A stretch of 64,000 nucleotides of DNA from Phaeotremella fagi. Lineage: Eukaryota; Basidiomycota; Tremellomycetes; Tremellales; Phaeotremellaceae. Location of the stretch: assembly GCA_001599715.1 (NCBI GenBank), contig BCHU01000006.1, positions 248,001 through 312,000 on the forward strand, in the 5' to 3' direction. The notes beneath the pieces were generated by a model. That model worked only from the letters and a program-made list of their open reading frames with translations, made no database searches and was not told the origin of the DNA. Made by a program: the position numbers and the translations under genes. Below, piece by piece: positions 24,625 through 36,032 of this stretch; the first letter of the stretch is position 1, and every line of letters starts with the position of its first letter.

Positions 24625-24981
24625 ATGTCAATGCGTGAACCTGAAACTTGAAGTAGGACCAAGCTCATATACCTTTGGAGCAACCATCTCTAACGAGCAG
24701 TTTCTTAACATTTTACTGAACTTGTGCGTGCCAAAGAATTTTATGTTTGAGAGTAAGACTCTGCTCCCGACCAAATCATTTATCACTTGAAGAGATATTA
24801 AACTGCATACTGTACGTGCCACACCCACCCACTTATGAGCACCAAAGGATGCGGACAGATCAACATGAAGGGTATAGAGGAGAAGCTGTCCGCCTTCAGC
24901 TAGTAAACCTTTGGCAGCATGTCAGATGCCAGTTGCCATATTGCAAATGGAATAACGGATGCAAGGTATGGCTACAGCAAT
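24625..24981. other. Intergenic region between GPI8 3' end and the F-box-like promoter
   Basis: These 357 bases hold no supported gene. Frames on both strands are short and lack protein features. A TACTGTACG motif lies near 24810. Confidence 0.35.
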
Positions 24982-26444
24982 CTAAACAAAATACAAAACC
25001 CCAACCAAAGATACAAGAACAACCAGCACCGAACCATATCCCCCTTTCAAAGGATGATCAAGAGGATCCGACCAGCCATCAATCCTCTTCACGGGTATCT
25101 GAGATCCAACCTCAAATAGCTTATCTGACCCATCTATAGATTCGATAAACGGTATCCAACCTTTATCATTCCTCACCGAATCACGAAATAGGATTTGAAT
25201 TTTCGAAACCCCACCAAAAAAATCGGTTACCAGTAAATCGTTTGGTTGGGTCTTCGATAAAGATGTTGAGATCCCTGGATGGGAATGGATACGTATCGGA
25301 TCGTAGGTGTTGAACTTTGGCTTTAGGATGGGTTTTGGAGTTTGGGACTTACGAAATCTTGTAAACTCTCTTTTGAGGTTTTTGAGAGGGATTCGAGATA
25401 TTGGAGGATGTAGTGGGTGAAGCCGTCTATTACTGCTACGCCTATGTCCATGTCGTTGTGGTGCTGTTGGAGTTAGTACGGTGAAGGATTGGAGATGGAT
25501 GTGATTGACAGGGGGAGAAGCGTAGAAGATGTCAGTATCTACACTTCACCGTTGAGATCCAGTAAAAGTAGAACTCAGATCATCCTACTCTTCCCCCGAG
25601 GCAAAGCTAAATCACCACTCACCGAATAAGAATTCTCCCCAATGGAACTACTACCAGTAGAAATGACGTTCGGCGAATACAACTTTGAATAAAGAGTATT
25701 AGCCTGACAAGTATCCACTACGTATAACAATCTGTTATATCTTTTTTTGGTCCACATCTGTTCGACAGCGTCTGCAATATCGAAAGCGGAGACTTCTTCG
25801 TTATCTTGGAATTTTAGGAATTCGTTCCCGCCGTGTCCTGTCATGTAGAGGAACACGTTTGATGAGGAATCCGTGAGTAGTCTTTTTGATTTCGGTGTGT
25901 ATTTCGGATGTCGACCTGCGTATTTTTTTAGTTTGATGGTATAATACAATACAGATTTGAAGTTTCAACATACCAGTCAATAATCTTAGAAAACTTTCAA
26001 CTGTCACTTCATACCCTCGATAATCAACTTCAATACTTTCACCATAAAGATCCATCTGTCTACCAGAATTTGCATAGACTGTAGCAGGGAACGGATTTCT
26101 TGGATCACAAGCTACGTCGTCTGCTAACATCAGAATGATATTCGAATCAGGGATACCAAGTCTTTTGATCGTTCTGTACATGGCTAAAGTGTTTGCCATA
26201 TGCTATCGCAGTGTTAGAATTGATACGATTGGAGGTGTTCTGCATTTACCCTATAGTTAAACCAATATCTTGATGTACAGACTAAGACTGCCCAATTGTT
26301 CGTATGTGTTCCACCATGAGTTGAATTTGAGAAAAGGGTTTCAACTTGTTGATGAACGGTTTGGGAGTTGACAACGGAAGCTGTGGCCAGTACGAGATGG
26401 GATATGAGTATACCGAGTATACTCAGAGGGAATGAGCACCTCAT
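24982..26444 (-). CDS. GPI8: GPI8/PIG-K, catalytic cysteine protease of GPI transamidase
   Basis: Exons 26444..26250, 26202..25974, 25915..25623, 25463..25353 and 25314..24982 give 386 residues. A signal peptide is followed by [21 protein letters not shown], the family signature at the N terminus of the C13 caspase-like fold. The catalytic histidine is in MTGHGGNEF and the cysteine in DTCQA. The C terminus has a membrane helix ([15 protein letters not shown]). The enzyme cleaves the C-terminal signal of precursors and attaches the GPI anchor in the ER. The third intron (159 bases) is long for this region, while the fourth is only 38 bases. It is divergent to RTF1 across 220 bases. Confidence 0.92.
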
Positions 26445-26664
26445 GCTACCTTCTGTATGCCTTGACTGGATTGTCGATGAGGAGCGAGTGGATGTAGAAG
26501 ACCAAGATTCAAACGTTGACTAGGGGAAACCAATTCACGTGTGCGCCGAAATGACTGACGGAAATCTACGTTAACGTTAATTAATCATCTACAATTTCAG
26601 GTTAACCAGTTACTTTGTCTTTTATTGTTATTTCTCTCAACTTCTCTTGTCAATCAATCCCAAC
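26445..26664. promoter_or_regulatory. Short divergent promoter, GPI8 and RTF1
   Basis: Two conserved genes start 220 bases apart in opposite directions. A CACGTG core lies near 26536. A shared regulatory region is inferred from the layout. Confidence 0.4.
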
Positions 26665-28884
26665 ATGTCAGATTTCGAAAACGAGTTACTTGGACTTGCA
26701 GAAGATGATCCAAGAAGTCGAAAGAAGCGTGGACACAGTAAGAAATCAAAAAGTAAAGCTTAGTGAGTTAATGTTTGAATTTCAACCAATTTCTTTTCAT
26801 TCTTTTCATCATGTCAACGACCGAACTGATGTCATTCTACTTCATAGTGTCGAAGAAGAATCTGAAGGTGAAGAAGAGATGGATATGGACATGGATCTAG
26901 AATCAGAAGAAGGTGAAGGTGAAGATGAAATCCCCGTTCCAGTTCGTCAACCTATCGCATCTTCTTCAACGACCAAATCCAAAAGGGTATCTCTTGGATC
27001 TAAAAATCCATATCCTCTAGAAGGAAAATATATAGATGAAGATGACAGAGAGGAGTGAGTTGTTTCAATCAAAAGTCATGAAAATGAATTTTGTTCACTA
27101 AAACACTGTGTAAAGGCTTGAAGAAATGCCAGAAATCGAACGTGAAAACATCCTTGCCAGTCGTTTGGAGGAGATGCAGAAATACAAAGATTCAGCTCAG
27201 TTGGATGCGATGTATAAAATGGCTGGTATGGGTGGTGGGGAGGATGATGAATCTGACGATGAACCTTCGAGAAAGAAGCGTGAGTGGATGACTGGCTTTG
27301 AACGGCGGTGGTCGCTGATGATGTGAATCAGGTAAACATACTTCCGTAACTAAAGAGACTTCGAGGGCTATCAACGATTTGAAGAACCGAAGGAAAGCGA
27401 AAGATGAAAGAGCTCAGCGTCGTGTACGTCCCCACCCTTTTCATCGGTAACACATAGCTAATGAACTACAGGCGGCAAGACGTGAAACCAAAGCTCGTTC
27501 AGCTTCACCATCCGAATCCCCATCTGAGGAGGACGGTGAAATCTCACCAGAACATAGTTACACTCAAAACCGGCGATACGACGTTGCGAAATCACCTGTT
27601 GATATCAGTAAAACCGAGAAAAAGGAGAAGAAGGATTTAGATGCTGTACCTGCCAATAGACAGGAGGTTAATAGTGCCCGATTGAGTCGATATGAGTTGG
27701 TTGAGATGATGTTCAAAGATCAGTTCGAGGATGTCGTCACTGGTCAGTTGGGATCGGAACAATTATACGTTGATGTCTAGCTGACTTTTATTTGAGGCGC
27801 TTATGTTCGTCTTATGGCTGGTGACGCTGATGAGAATGGTAAACCAAAATACAGAATTTATAAAGTGACAGGTCAGTTCTGAATCGTCAAAACTTGAGAT
27901 GATAACTGACTTAGATAATTCTGTAGGGGTCAAAGGCGATCACAATCATGGAGATTACAAGATTGAATACAAAGGTCGAACAGTCGTCGATAATCGTGCT
28001 TTGGTTTGTCAATATGGAAAAGCATCTCGTCATTTCCGTATCGCCGATGTGTCAAACGGTGATTTCGAGGAGGTGGGTAGAAACGTTTCTTACATATATA
28101 GATTGTTGTTGATTCTAATTGTTCAGACTGAATTCCTACGATTCAACATGACCAATCAAGGGGATCGGGTGACTCCTCCAAAACGATCAGATCTATCAAG
28201 GAAACATGATTCCATCAAAGAATTGAGAGAAAGACCGATGACAGATGTAGGTCTCATTCTTCTCTCTCTTGTTCAAAATAGTTCTCATTCAATTACAGGA
28301 AGAAGTCAATCGTCAAGTAGCATCCAGACAAAAAACCAACCCTCTCGTTCAAAGACAACGTAAAAACATTGAACTGTCCGCGTTGCTCTCATCACGAGAT
28401 GCCGCCCTCCGTCGAAACGATATGCAAGGTCTGAAAGAGATTGATAAACAGATCCAATCGTTAGGTGCTGATCCGTTAACCGGTGAATTCGTCGATAACT
28501 CCAGTGGTAACGGTTCATTCAAAGAATCAACTGCTACACCAGCAACAGAGGAGGTTTCAGAATACGACGCGAGGATTAACAAGATCAACGAGAACAATCG
28601 TAGAAAGACGAAAGAGGCTATGGCAGCTGCTCACGCTGCTTCGTTAGCTAGGAAAAAAGCTGAGGACGCTATCGTAAAAGCTAAAACCAAGTTAGTATAT
28701 TCTTATGAGATGTTGTTGGAGATTGACTGACGCGTTTGGGTGTGGCCCGAATAGAGCTGCAGCCGCTTTAATTAATGTCGATAATGAAGTTATCGCGGTT
28801 CCTCCACCTAGTGGATTGAAGAAGACTGAAACTCCACAGGAATACGTTGCTAGAACTATCGAACTTGATCTTGGTGACTTTTAG
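26665..28884 (+). CDS. RTF1: RTF1, Paf1-complex subunit with Plus3 domain
   Basis: Ten exons: 26665-26762, 26848-27054, 27116-27279, 27332-27423, 27472-27742, 27797-27871, 27927-28072, 28127-28246, 28299-28690 and 28755-28884; 564 residues. It opens MSDFENELLGLAEDD, as Rtf1 does, followed by acidic stretches and the histone-modification region. The Plus3 domain spans SRYELVEMMFKDQFED to the FLRFNMTN segment and binds phosphorylated Spt5. The C-terminal third is a coiled coil. Rtf1 stimulates H2B ubiquitylation and couples Paf1C to elongating Pol II. Exon 7 uses a GTGGGT donor. Confidence 0.94.
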
Positions 28885-29343
28885 GATTTCAGTGGGGAAG
28901 GGATGGTGGATTGTTGACTGATTTCTTTCAACGTTCATTTTGTAATACATCCAATTAACCTATATCATTGATGTGATTCATTGAGATTGTTACTTGCTTG
29001 TTCTGAGCTAGATATATTAGTACATCGGTTGCGGTTGGAGATAGTTTTATCAATTGTTCATTGGTTATTATGATATATTTTGCACATCACAGAATAAGGA
29101 AGAGAAGGGATGGTTCTGGCTTAACTACGATCTGCAATCAGGTAGGGGACATGTGCATGTAACGCATATAGACATGGGTGGGGTAGGTTGTTTACAGGAA
29201 GTCAGTTGAGGTCATTGGAATCGAGAATGTTGAGAACGGGGTATATGGACGATTTTTACCAGCTGTACGAGTAGACAAGAAGTCAGTATTACCATAAACA
29301 CTGAATGAAACCAAAATCCATGTGGTAATCTACACTCACCAAA
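28885..29343. other. Convergent intergenic spacer after RTF1
   Basis: These 459 bases separate RTF1 from the small membrane-protein gene. T-rich 3' flank sequence lies on the left. No gene is visible. Confidence 0.4.
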
Positions 29344-29882
29344 TCATAAACCCGCATCACGTATTATATCACGTATTATATCACCTATTTCATCTCTATA
29401 CCATTCACTGTAGATAAGAATTAATAAACAATCAAAAGCCAAAAGCAAAAAAGGCAATCTCACAAAACAGCATCTTCATACCTGTCAAAATAAAGCCCTA
29501 AAAGCAATCTAAAATTCAAAGGCAACCTCCCAAACGTCTCAACATATCTCCTAAATTTTCTAACAACCTTTAAACGAGAATAAAGTTGATGAATCATCAT
29601 AGGTAAAGTCAACATTAACAACAATTCAACTTCTTCAATGTGGTTTAAACGATCCCAAGTTGATTTAAGTGTCCAGAGGAATATTGTACAGGTTATGATT
29701 TCTAGGATTTCGAATGTTGAGTAGATGGTTTTTTGGATTAGGTTCTCGATTTGGGGATTGGGATGAGGGGTTCTTGGGAGGAGTTTTTTTAGTCTCTTTT
29801 CCCATTTGCGGGGTAGTTTTTGAGTGTCTTCGGTGTTTGGGTTTGGATTTGGGTTGGTGGTGATGAGAGATTGTTCATTCAT
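29344..29882 (-). CDS. Small two-helix membrane protein, unrecognised
   Basis: Exons 29882..29464 and 29407..29344 give 160 residues. A hydrophilic N terminus (NPNPNPN, basic RKWEKRLKKLL) is followed by two membrane segments (LEIITCTIFLW, ELLLMLTLPMMIHQLY) and a basic and aromatic stretch (LPLNFRLLLGLYFDRYED). The second exon codes for EWYRDEIGDIIRDIIRDAGL, containing an exact 12-base tandem duplication (IIRD twice). Reading through the GTGAGA donor would stop at once after AVL. I do not recognise the family. The splice join gives a more protein-like tail, which supports it. Confidence 0.6.
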
Positions 29883-30120
29883 TGTTCATTGTCTTTTTTG
29901 GGTTTATCATAGTGAGAGCAAGGGGGATCTGATTGTCGATTTCTAATTGAGTGGATGGAGGAGATGATGGTTGTGTGTGGAATTGAGGATGATTAAGTTG
30001 AATGATGGGTTGTAACCACAACTTCAAGTTGAACGATCAATTTGAAACATTGGTAGGCTATCTAATTCCATTATTTCGTCAGATACTGTACTTCTCTATA
30101 ATCTATCTCACTACCATTCC

Positions 30121-31341
30121 CTACAAATCCAAAGGTCTAACACCAAACGGTCCAACAGCCGCCCGATAAGCCTCTCCAACAGCGACCTGAGCATACCCCC
30201 TCATCTCCCTTTCGTACCCCTCAACAGCCAAACTCCAATCCCCACTCTCCAACCCATTTTCATCTTCACACAAAAATCTGAATAAAGTAGCAGCATCCCT
30301 CAAAGCTACATTAGCACCGTTCCCACCTGCAGGTGGCATAGTATGGAACGCGTCCCCCATTAAAGTTATTCTTTTGTTTGAAGGATAGAACGGAATGGAG
30401 GTTGGATGAGCAGTCGTCATTCTTAGATAGGCTGTTGAAGTGGTTTCTTGTAGTTCAATCACTGATCTCAGGGGTTGATACCATTTTTCAGTTAGTTTTT
30501 GGGATATTTGAGATGAATTTTCTGTATTGGGGCTAGGAGAGATTTTGTTGAATACCGATTCGTGGGCTGAGAGGACCCAGTAGATGTAATCTTCTGGTTT
30601 GTCTTCTGAAGTAGATTCGAACGTCATCGATTCTAAGAATAGGAAAATCGGGTTGTCGTCGATAGTGGTAGAAACGATTCTCAATCCCCCAATCAACCTA
30701 TCATCAATTTTTGACCTTGTCGTTGAATTCAAAGGTGTTTTACCGTATATCATGGGTTGTTTCAGATCGTGTGGTCGTAACAAATCCCCTAGATAGGACT
30801 TTGAAACGGAGGATGACCGTCCATCTGCACCGATCAACAATGAGCCTTCTGAGGACGAGGTTCCATCTTTGAATTTCGCAATGATACCTTGCGGGGTTTC
30901 GGTATATGAATCAAATGTTTTACCGTAATTTATAGAGTCTTCTAATCCCCTCGAAAGGACTTTTCGGAGTGTCGTTCGATCGGCTGGTAATGATTTCTGA
31001 TATCTTGGTGGACCAGGACGATTCCCTCCTAAAGAAGGAGGTTGCGGTGGTACGAAATCCCCACCTGAAATCGCATCAAATCTCCTCATCCCCTCGGAAC
31101 TCTTCGCGCAACTCCTCTCGACCTGTTCATATAATCTCTCACCGACAGTCCAACGAAGACTCTCCAACCCTTTATCGTGTAATCGGATTCGATAACCTTG
31201 AGAACGGGTTGATGAGCTGGGATCTCTCTCGTAGATCTCGAAAGGTATTTTTCGGGTTTGAAGTCCTTGAGCGAGGGTTAGACCTGAGAGTCCGGTCCCG
31301 ATTATTATTATTGGTGGGAGGGTTTTGGTGGTTATTGACAT
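30121..31341 (-). CDS. FAD-dependent monooxygenase (PHBH-fold, salicylate hydroxylase-like), intronless
   Basis: One frame of 406 residues holds all three FAD motifs of the family. GTGLSGLTLA follows the first strand (about residue 17), a GADGRSS loop sits near residue 170, and GDAFHTMPPAGGNGANVALR (about residue 330) is the DG/GD motif contacting the ribityl chain. Members hydroxylate aromatic or polyketide substrates with NAD(P)H. The substrate cannot be told from sequence. It lacks introns in a window where most genes have several. The start is the first ATG and has the finger region right after it. It is transcribed away from the acetate-transporter-like gene. Confidence 0.88.
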   Translation of the reverse strand: MSITTKTLPPIIIIGTGLSGLTLAQGLQTRKIPFEIYERDPSSSTRSQGYRIRLHDKGLESLRWTVGERLYEQVERSCAKSSEGMRRFDAISGGDFVPPQPPSLGGNRPGPPRYQKSLPADRTTLRKVLSRGLEDSINYGKTFDSYTETPQGIIAKFKDGTSSSEGSLLIGADGRSSSVSKSYLGDLLRPHDLKQPMIYGKTPLNSTTRSKIDDRLIGGLRIVSTTIDDNPIFLFLESMTFESTSEDKPEDYIYWVLSAHESVFNKISPSPNTENSSQISQKLTEKWYQPLRSVIELQETTSTAYLRMTTAHPTSIPFYPSNKRITLMGDAFHTMPPAGGNGANVALRDAATLFRFLCEDENGLESGDWSLAVEGYEREMRGYAQVAVGEAYRAAVGPFGVRPLDL

Positions 31342-32537
31342 TTGGGTTGATTTTGATGGTTGATGGTTGAGAAGGGGAATGGGTTTATTTAACTTGACTT
31401 ATAGTTTCAAGTGGACTTCGAAACGTTACGTTTTATTCCGGCAGAGAGCGATTCAGGCCGACGCCGAGGGTTTGACGCTGCCCTGTGCCACTGTGTTTGA
31501 ATGTCATCGAAGTCGTATCCGCACAGGGATACGATCAATTGACCATCAGTGATACTGACTGATGCGTCGAAACCAGTTGCCAGTCGCCAATAGCCAGTGG
31601 CACGCCACGCCACTAGACATGATTACATATTTACCAGATTACGAGTGACAAATAGTGATTAGGTAAAGGTAAAGGTGAAGGTACTCAAAATTAGCATCCT
31701 GCAGGTCAACTCTTGGCAATCAGACTCAATCAATCGGCAACCGACCCCACAACGTAACTTTGGGGATGCTAATGCTTATACGGTAAACAACACAACCGTA
31801 AAACCGATGAAAGAGTCTAAGCGGTGTTTGATCGTTTTTAAACGACACTGGGACACTGTTTCATCAGCTGATTATCGGTTAAGTGGTAACCGATTGTATG
31901 GTCAAAGTAGTCTAATAATAATTTTGAAGGTACCTGGGTTAGATCTCAGTGTAATAACAGTGATCGGATGTGTTCGGTCATACTTGTAGTAGTATTAAGT
32001 TTAATTCGGCAATGAGCACAAGTGGAGGCAGTAGGAGGTAGGTGGTAGTACGATGTCTTAGCTGTAGTGTAGTGTAGTGTAGTAACACTGTTGTCATGAG
32101 ATCTACGTCTATTGCACCTATTGCACCATATAAATAGTCTAGACGTAGACACCTTGTTGTCTCTTTGTTACTTTCATCTCATCCTTTCTTACACTTACAC
32201 TTACACTCAACACTCACACTCAGTCACCCCTTTACCCCGTAAGTATCCCTCACTCAATTCAATTCAATTCAAACTAAAACTCAAGTAACTCATCCTGCCT
32301 TTGAGTAGGTACAACTAAGTAACACCAACACTGCAACCGTCAACAAGCCTCGCCTCACCTCACCTCGTGTTTTAAACAAAGCAAACCAACAAAGCAACAC
32401 AACATCTGACCACTCTACGCGCTATTTAAGATCGTTCAACTCTTTGATTTTATCTATTCTTTCTACTTCAAGTTTATACATTATCTACCCAGTAACTCCT
32501 TAACTTACTCAACTTTAACCTCTAATACACCAACACA
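31342..32537. promoter_or_regulatory. Long divergent promoter of FAD monooxygenase and the ATO-family gene
   Basis: About 1.2 kb. Notable parts: GTAGT tandem repeats at 32067-32084, CACTTACACTTACACTCA-type repeats at 32184-32222 and CACCTCACCTC at 32354. A 5' leader intron of the ATO gene is possible, since a GTAAGT at 32239 sits in the CT-rich leader. Its length suits a strongly regulated transporter gene. Confidence 0.4.
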
Positions 32538-33852
32538 ATGTCCAACGAAACTAAACCCAGCCCATCATTCAACGGTAGCGACTCCCACGTCCACACCAAC
32601 GGTGCCAACGGCGTCAACGACGGTAACTACCAAGGTGGTGGTAACGTTTCCAGATTCATTACTCCAGGTGGTCATCCAATCGATAACAGTCAAGTGAGTA
32701 CATGTTCACTTTGTCACAATCTAGTTTGAAATGACTTTTCAACGTGTTCTCATCACTAACCAAGATCAATAGCCTGCCTTCCCAGTTTTCCACAGAAAGT
32801 GTGTTACCCTCTTCCCCCGAAAAATTGGTCCTCGACTGACTAGCTGCTCAGATTCGCGAACCCAGCCCCACTTGGTCTTTTAGCGTAAGTACGGTCCTCC
32901 TTTCCCCAACATCAACAATCATCCTTTACTTCTGATCTTCCCTGTATATCATCCACTAACCCCCCTTACCCTTTTAGTTTCGCAGCTACAACATTCGTTT
33001 TGTCAATGTACAACGTCCAAGCTCGTGGCGTTACGCACCCCGAAGTCGTCCTAGGTATGGCACTAGGTTACGGTGGTTTAGTTCAATTAATCGCTGGTAT
33101 CCAAGAATGGGCTTGTGGTAATACCTTTGGTGTAAATTTCACATTTCTTCTTTTATATTCGTTCTTCTTACTGATATATCAAATAGGCCACTGCTTTCGC
33201 TTCCTACGGTGGTTTCTGGTTGAGTTTCGGTGGTGAGTAATAATACCATGTTATGTCTCGTATTTTCAGTATCAAAATTAACGTGTTTCTGATTAGCTCT
33301 TTACACTCCTCAACTTGGAATTGTCGGTATGTTCAACAATTGATTCAAGCAATTTTGATTGAAACTGACCATCATTCAGCCGCCTACCCTACCGCCACCA
33401 CTGAACTTGACAGTGCTCTCGGAATCTATTTGGCTGTCTGGGGGTAAGTCGTCATCCAAACACGACGAGCATATTCAGTTTACTGACACACCCTAGTATC
33501 CTCACTTTCATCTTCCTTCTCGCCTGTCTTCGATCTTCCGTCGCTCTCGTTTCAGTCTTCTTCTTCCTTGACATCACTTTCTGGCTCTTGTAAGTTGATC
33601 ATCATATCCCTCTGAATTTCCGTAATCCTAACATCAATATAGGATGGCAGGTTTCTTCACTGGCACTGCTGCAGTCACCAAAGCCGGTGGTGCTTTCGGT
33701 ATCGTAAGTTGAATTTTGAGTACGTTCTCATACTATCAACTTACACAATACAGATCACAGCTTTCTGCGCCATGTATACAGCTCTGGCCGGTCTACTCAC
33801 CGCCGATACTTCATTCTTCACTCTCCCAGTCGGTGATCTCTCCAAACGTTAA
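32538..33852 (+). CDS. Gpr1/Fun34/YaaH (ATO) family acetate/ammonia transporter
   Basis: Ten exons: 32538-32693, 32773-32798, 32852-32884, 32978-33131, 33187-33232, 33297-33326, 33380-33443, 33497-33589, 33643-33703 and 33754-33852; 253 residues. The NPAPLGLLAF signature follows a hydrophilic N terminus. Six hydrophobic helices follow, including GGLVQLIAGIQEWACGNTFG and the YGGFWLS motif. The family carries acetate or ammonium across the plasma membrane and is induced on acetate in yeasts. Several exons are tiny (26, 33, 30 and 46 bases), which makes automatic prediction fragile. Mitochondrial targeting is not suggested. Confidence 0.93.
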
Positions 33853-34769
33853 GCAGACACAGATGGGCATGCCGTGTTTGAGTGGAGCGACGTGAATTGA
33901 TGAAGTGGAGGTTAGGTTTCATAGCTTTGAAAGGAAATTTATTTTTGTATATATGTTATTGATTTTTATTTTCATGTCCACTCACTCTCTCCTTCATTCT
34001 TATTTTTCCTTCTATTCTCGCTTCGAGGGTTGATTATTCAGTATTCGCTTTGATTCGGTTTCTAGGTGATTGAAATTTGTTTGATTAGTAGTTGATCCGT
34101 TCTTTATGTTATTATTTTTTCTACTATCATTATCAAGACGATGGAGATGTGGGTCACGTATTTATTATGTGGTGGCAGTCCATACAGTATACAGTACCAG
34201 ATCGGTTCAAATTCAGTGATATTTCTATTTTATCCCTCTTGATGTATGGACTACCTCGTGATTAGTACAGTATCATGATTTTCATCAATTCTTGGTATTA
34301 TTGTAGGTCGTGCAAGATTTCAGATCGAATGAATATGTATTCTCCGATAGCATCACTGTCCAGTAGCTTTGGAAGACCCAAAATCTCATACAGATAGAAA
34401 AGTTCAAAGTGGCGGCAGGCAACGATGAGATTGCCACAATCAGCTTTGATGTTAGAGTGTCCTGTATACATTAAACATCTGAACTCAAGAAGCAAATCGG
34501 GTAGAATGAAGGATGCTACTAAATGAAAACCTATAAGACTACAAGACAGATTCTAAAGTGGAGCCAGAGATCAAAGGAGTTCAGCCTGTTGAGTTCAATA
34601 CTGCAACAATGACATACTGATCGAGTACTGGTCGAGTACGCTCGTCTAATCCTTCCAATAGAAGACTTACCATCTTGCACGAATAAATGATACGTTGAAA
34701 GAAGGACTACCCCCACTTCTCCCCCTTCTCTCAATTTTCACATTGAATCATCTTTCTAAAGTAGCAGGA
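33853..34769. other. Intergenic region 3' of the ATO gene, before the orphan cluster
   Basis: About 900 bases. A T-rich 3' flank comes first. The rest contains several TACTG/CAGTA motifs (34189, 34264) and no convincing frame. An in-frame upstream ATG at 34695 would extend the next gene by 25 residues with no signal-peptide support. Confidence 0.35.
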
Positions 34770-35584
34770 ATGCCAGCCGAATCATCAACTTTCGTATTTT
34801 TCCGTAAGAACCTCAAAAAAGCTGGTACGACCTCCATCCGAAAAGGCGGTCAATGGGGTGATGGAAATCAAGTAGAACCATTTGATATTTACACGTCTAC
34901 CGATAATCAAATCGACAGTATTGTTCTGTCATCTAAGGAACCTAATTTTTCTGTTTCTAAGGAATTTTTTAGTAAAGATGGTTTCTCTTTGGGGAGTGAG
35001 GTTGATGATATCAATCGATATTTGGGTTACCGAAGCAGTCCTGGTCCTTTCTCTTCTTGTTCAATCAATAAGATCTATTTCAAATCTGAGGGTAAGTCTT
35101 TGAGTTGGATGTATTGATTGGTTCTGCTACTGATACTGTACTGTACTGTACTCGTAGATTTAAAAAATAGTGCGGTCACCGACATCGAATTCACGAAGAA
35201 CGAACATGATTCTTTGGTGTTACTTCCTTATCCAAAAGGTAGAATTTATTTAACAGACATTTTCCCTTTTGAATCGCAAACTACTTTTCATCAGGATTTA
35301 GAAAAAACTCGTACCATCGATAAGTCAAAAGCCAAACGCTTCTATCTTGATACTACTATTGGTCTTTCCCCAGAATTCGGGGATAGTATGAGAGGTCCAA
35401 GGGCTTCCAAAAACTGGAATGATGTGTATCTTCAATTGGAGTTCAAGAAGGAAGAGGTGAGTCTTATCAAATGAGAGGAATTTCTTTTTTCCGGTTGTCG
35501 TTTTTGGGTCATTCGGCTGATTTGTCTCAATAGGGGTTCTTCGGTAAGATCAGTAATTCATTCTCTTCTTCTTCGAAAAAATGA
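34770..35584 (+). CDS. Orphan cluster paralogue A, unknown function
   Basis: Exons 34770-35091, 35158-35456 and 35534-35584 give 223 residues. No signal peptide, membrane segment or known domain is visible. The N-terminal half has FDIYTSTDNQIDSIVLS, and the C-terminal half has SLVLLPYPKG and WNDVYLQLEFK. The same pattern recurs in the next two loci, as do the phase of the first intron (phase 1) and the short last exon (KISNSFS). The alternative start at 34695 adds a hydrophobic stretch. MPA... is preferred because the neighbour also starts MPA. Likely soluble; function unknown. Confidence 0.6.
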
Positions 35585-36032
35585 TGGATATCTCAGCGAC
35601 AGGATAGTGAGGGCTATGGGGGAGAAGTGATATGTACATCGGTGGTCAGAAACATCTTGTAAATGAATAGCGAATGCAAATCGAGTAAGATGAGCTACAG
35701 TATAGTGCACGTTCATGAAGTGACACCCTGGTTGAAAGCCTTCTTTCAACAAGTTCATGAATTGTTTGTAAACTTCTTTTCCAGAAGAAACAAATGGTCT
35801 TTTATTACTTTCGGTAATTCTTATGTACACATAATATATGACAGGTGGAGCTTTCCCCAAAAAAACCGATGCAAGGAACGAGCATGAATGAGTTATGAAC
35901 AGTTTTGTCGTTCTTTTATAGCTGAACTAGCTGTTTGTTAAAGACACTTTTCTCATTCCCTCTTTCTCTAAAGATAATAAATATAGTACTGTATACATAT
36001 TTTTATCAATAGTATCAAGCCTAAACAACCTC
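35585..36032. other. Spacer between orphan paralogues A and B
   Basis: These 448 bases hold no supported gene. The frame at 35663-35887 is short and unsupported. A TAGTACTGTATAC motif lies at about 35985. Confidence 0.35.

Noticed and set aside
30969..31370. 133-residue frame antisense to the monooxygenase
   Set aside because: It is fully explained as the shadow of a strongly coding sense frame.
34695..34769. Upstream ATG giving paralogue A a hydrophobic N terminus (possible signal peptide)
   Set aside because: The stretch is short, is not matched in B or C, and MPA at 34770 aligns with the start of B.
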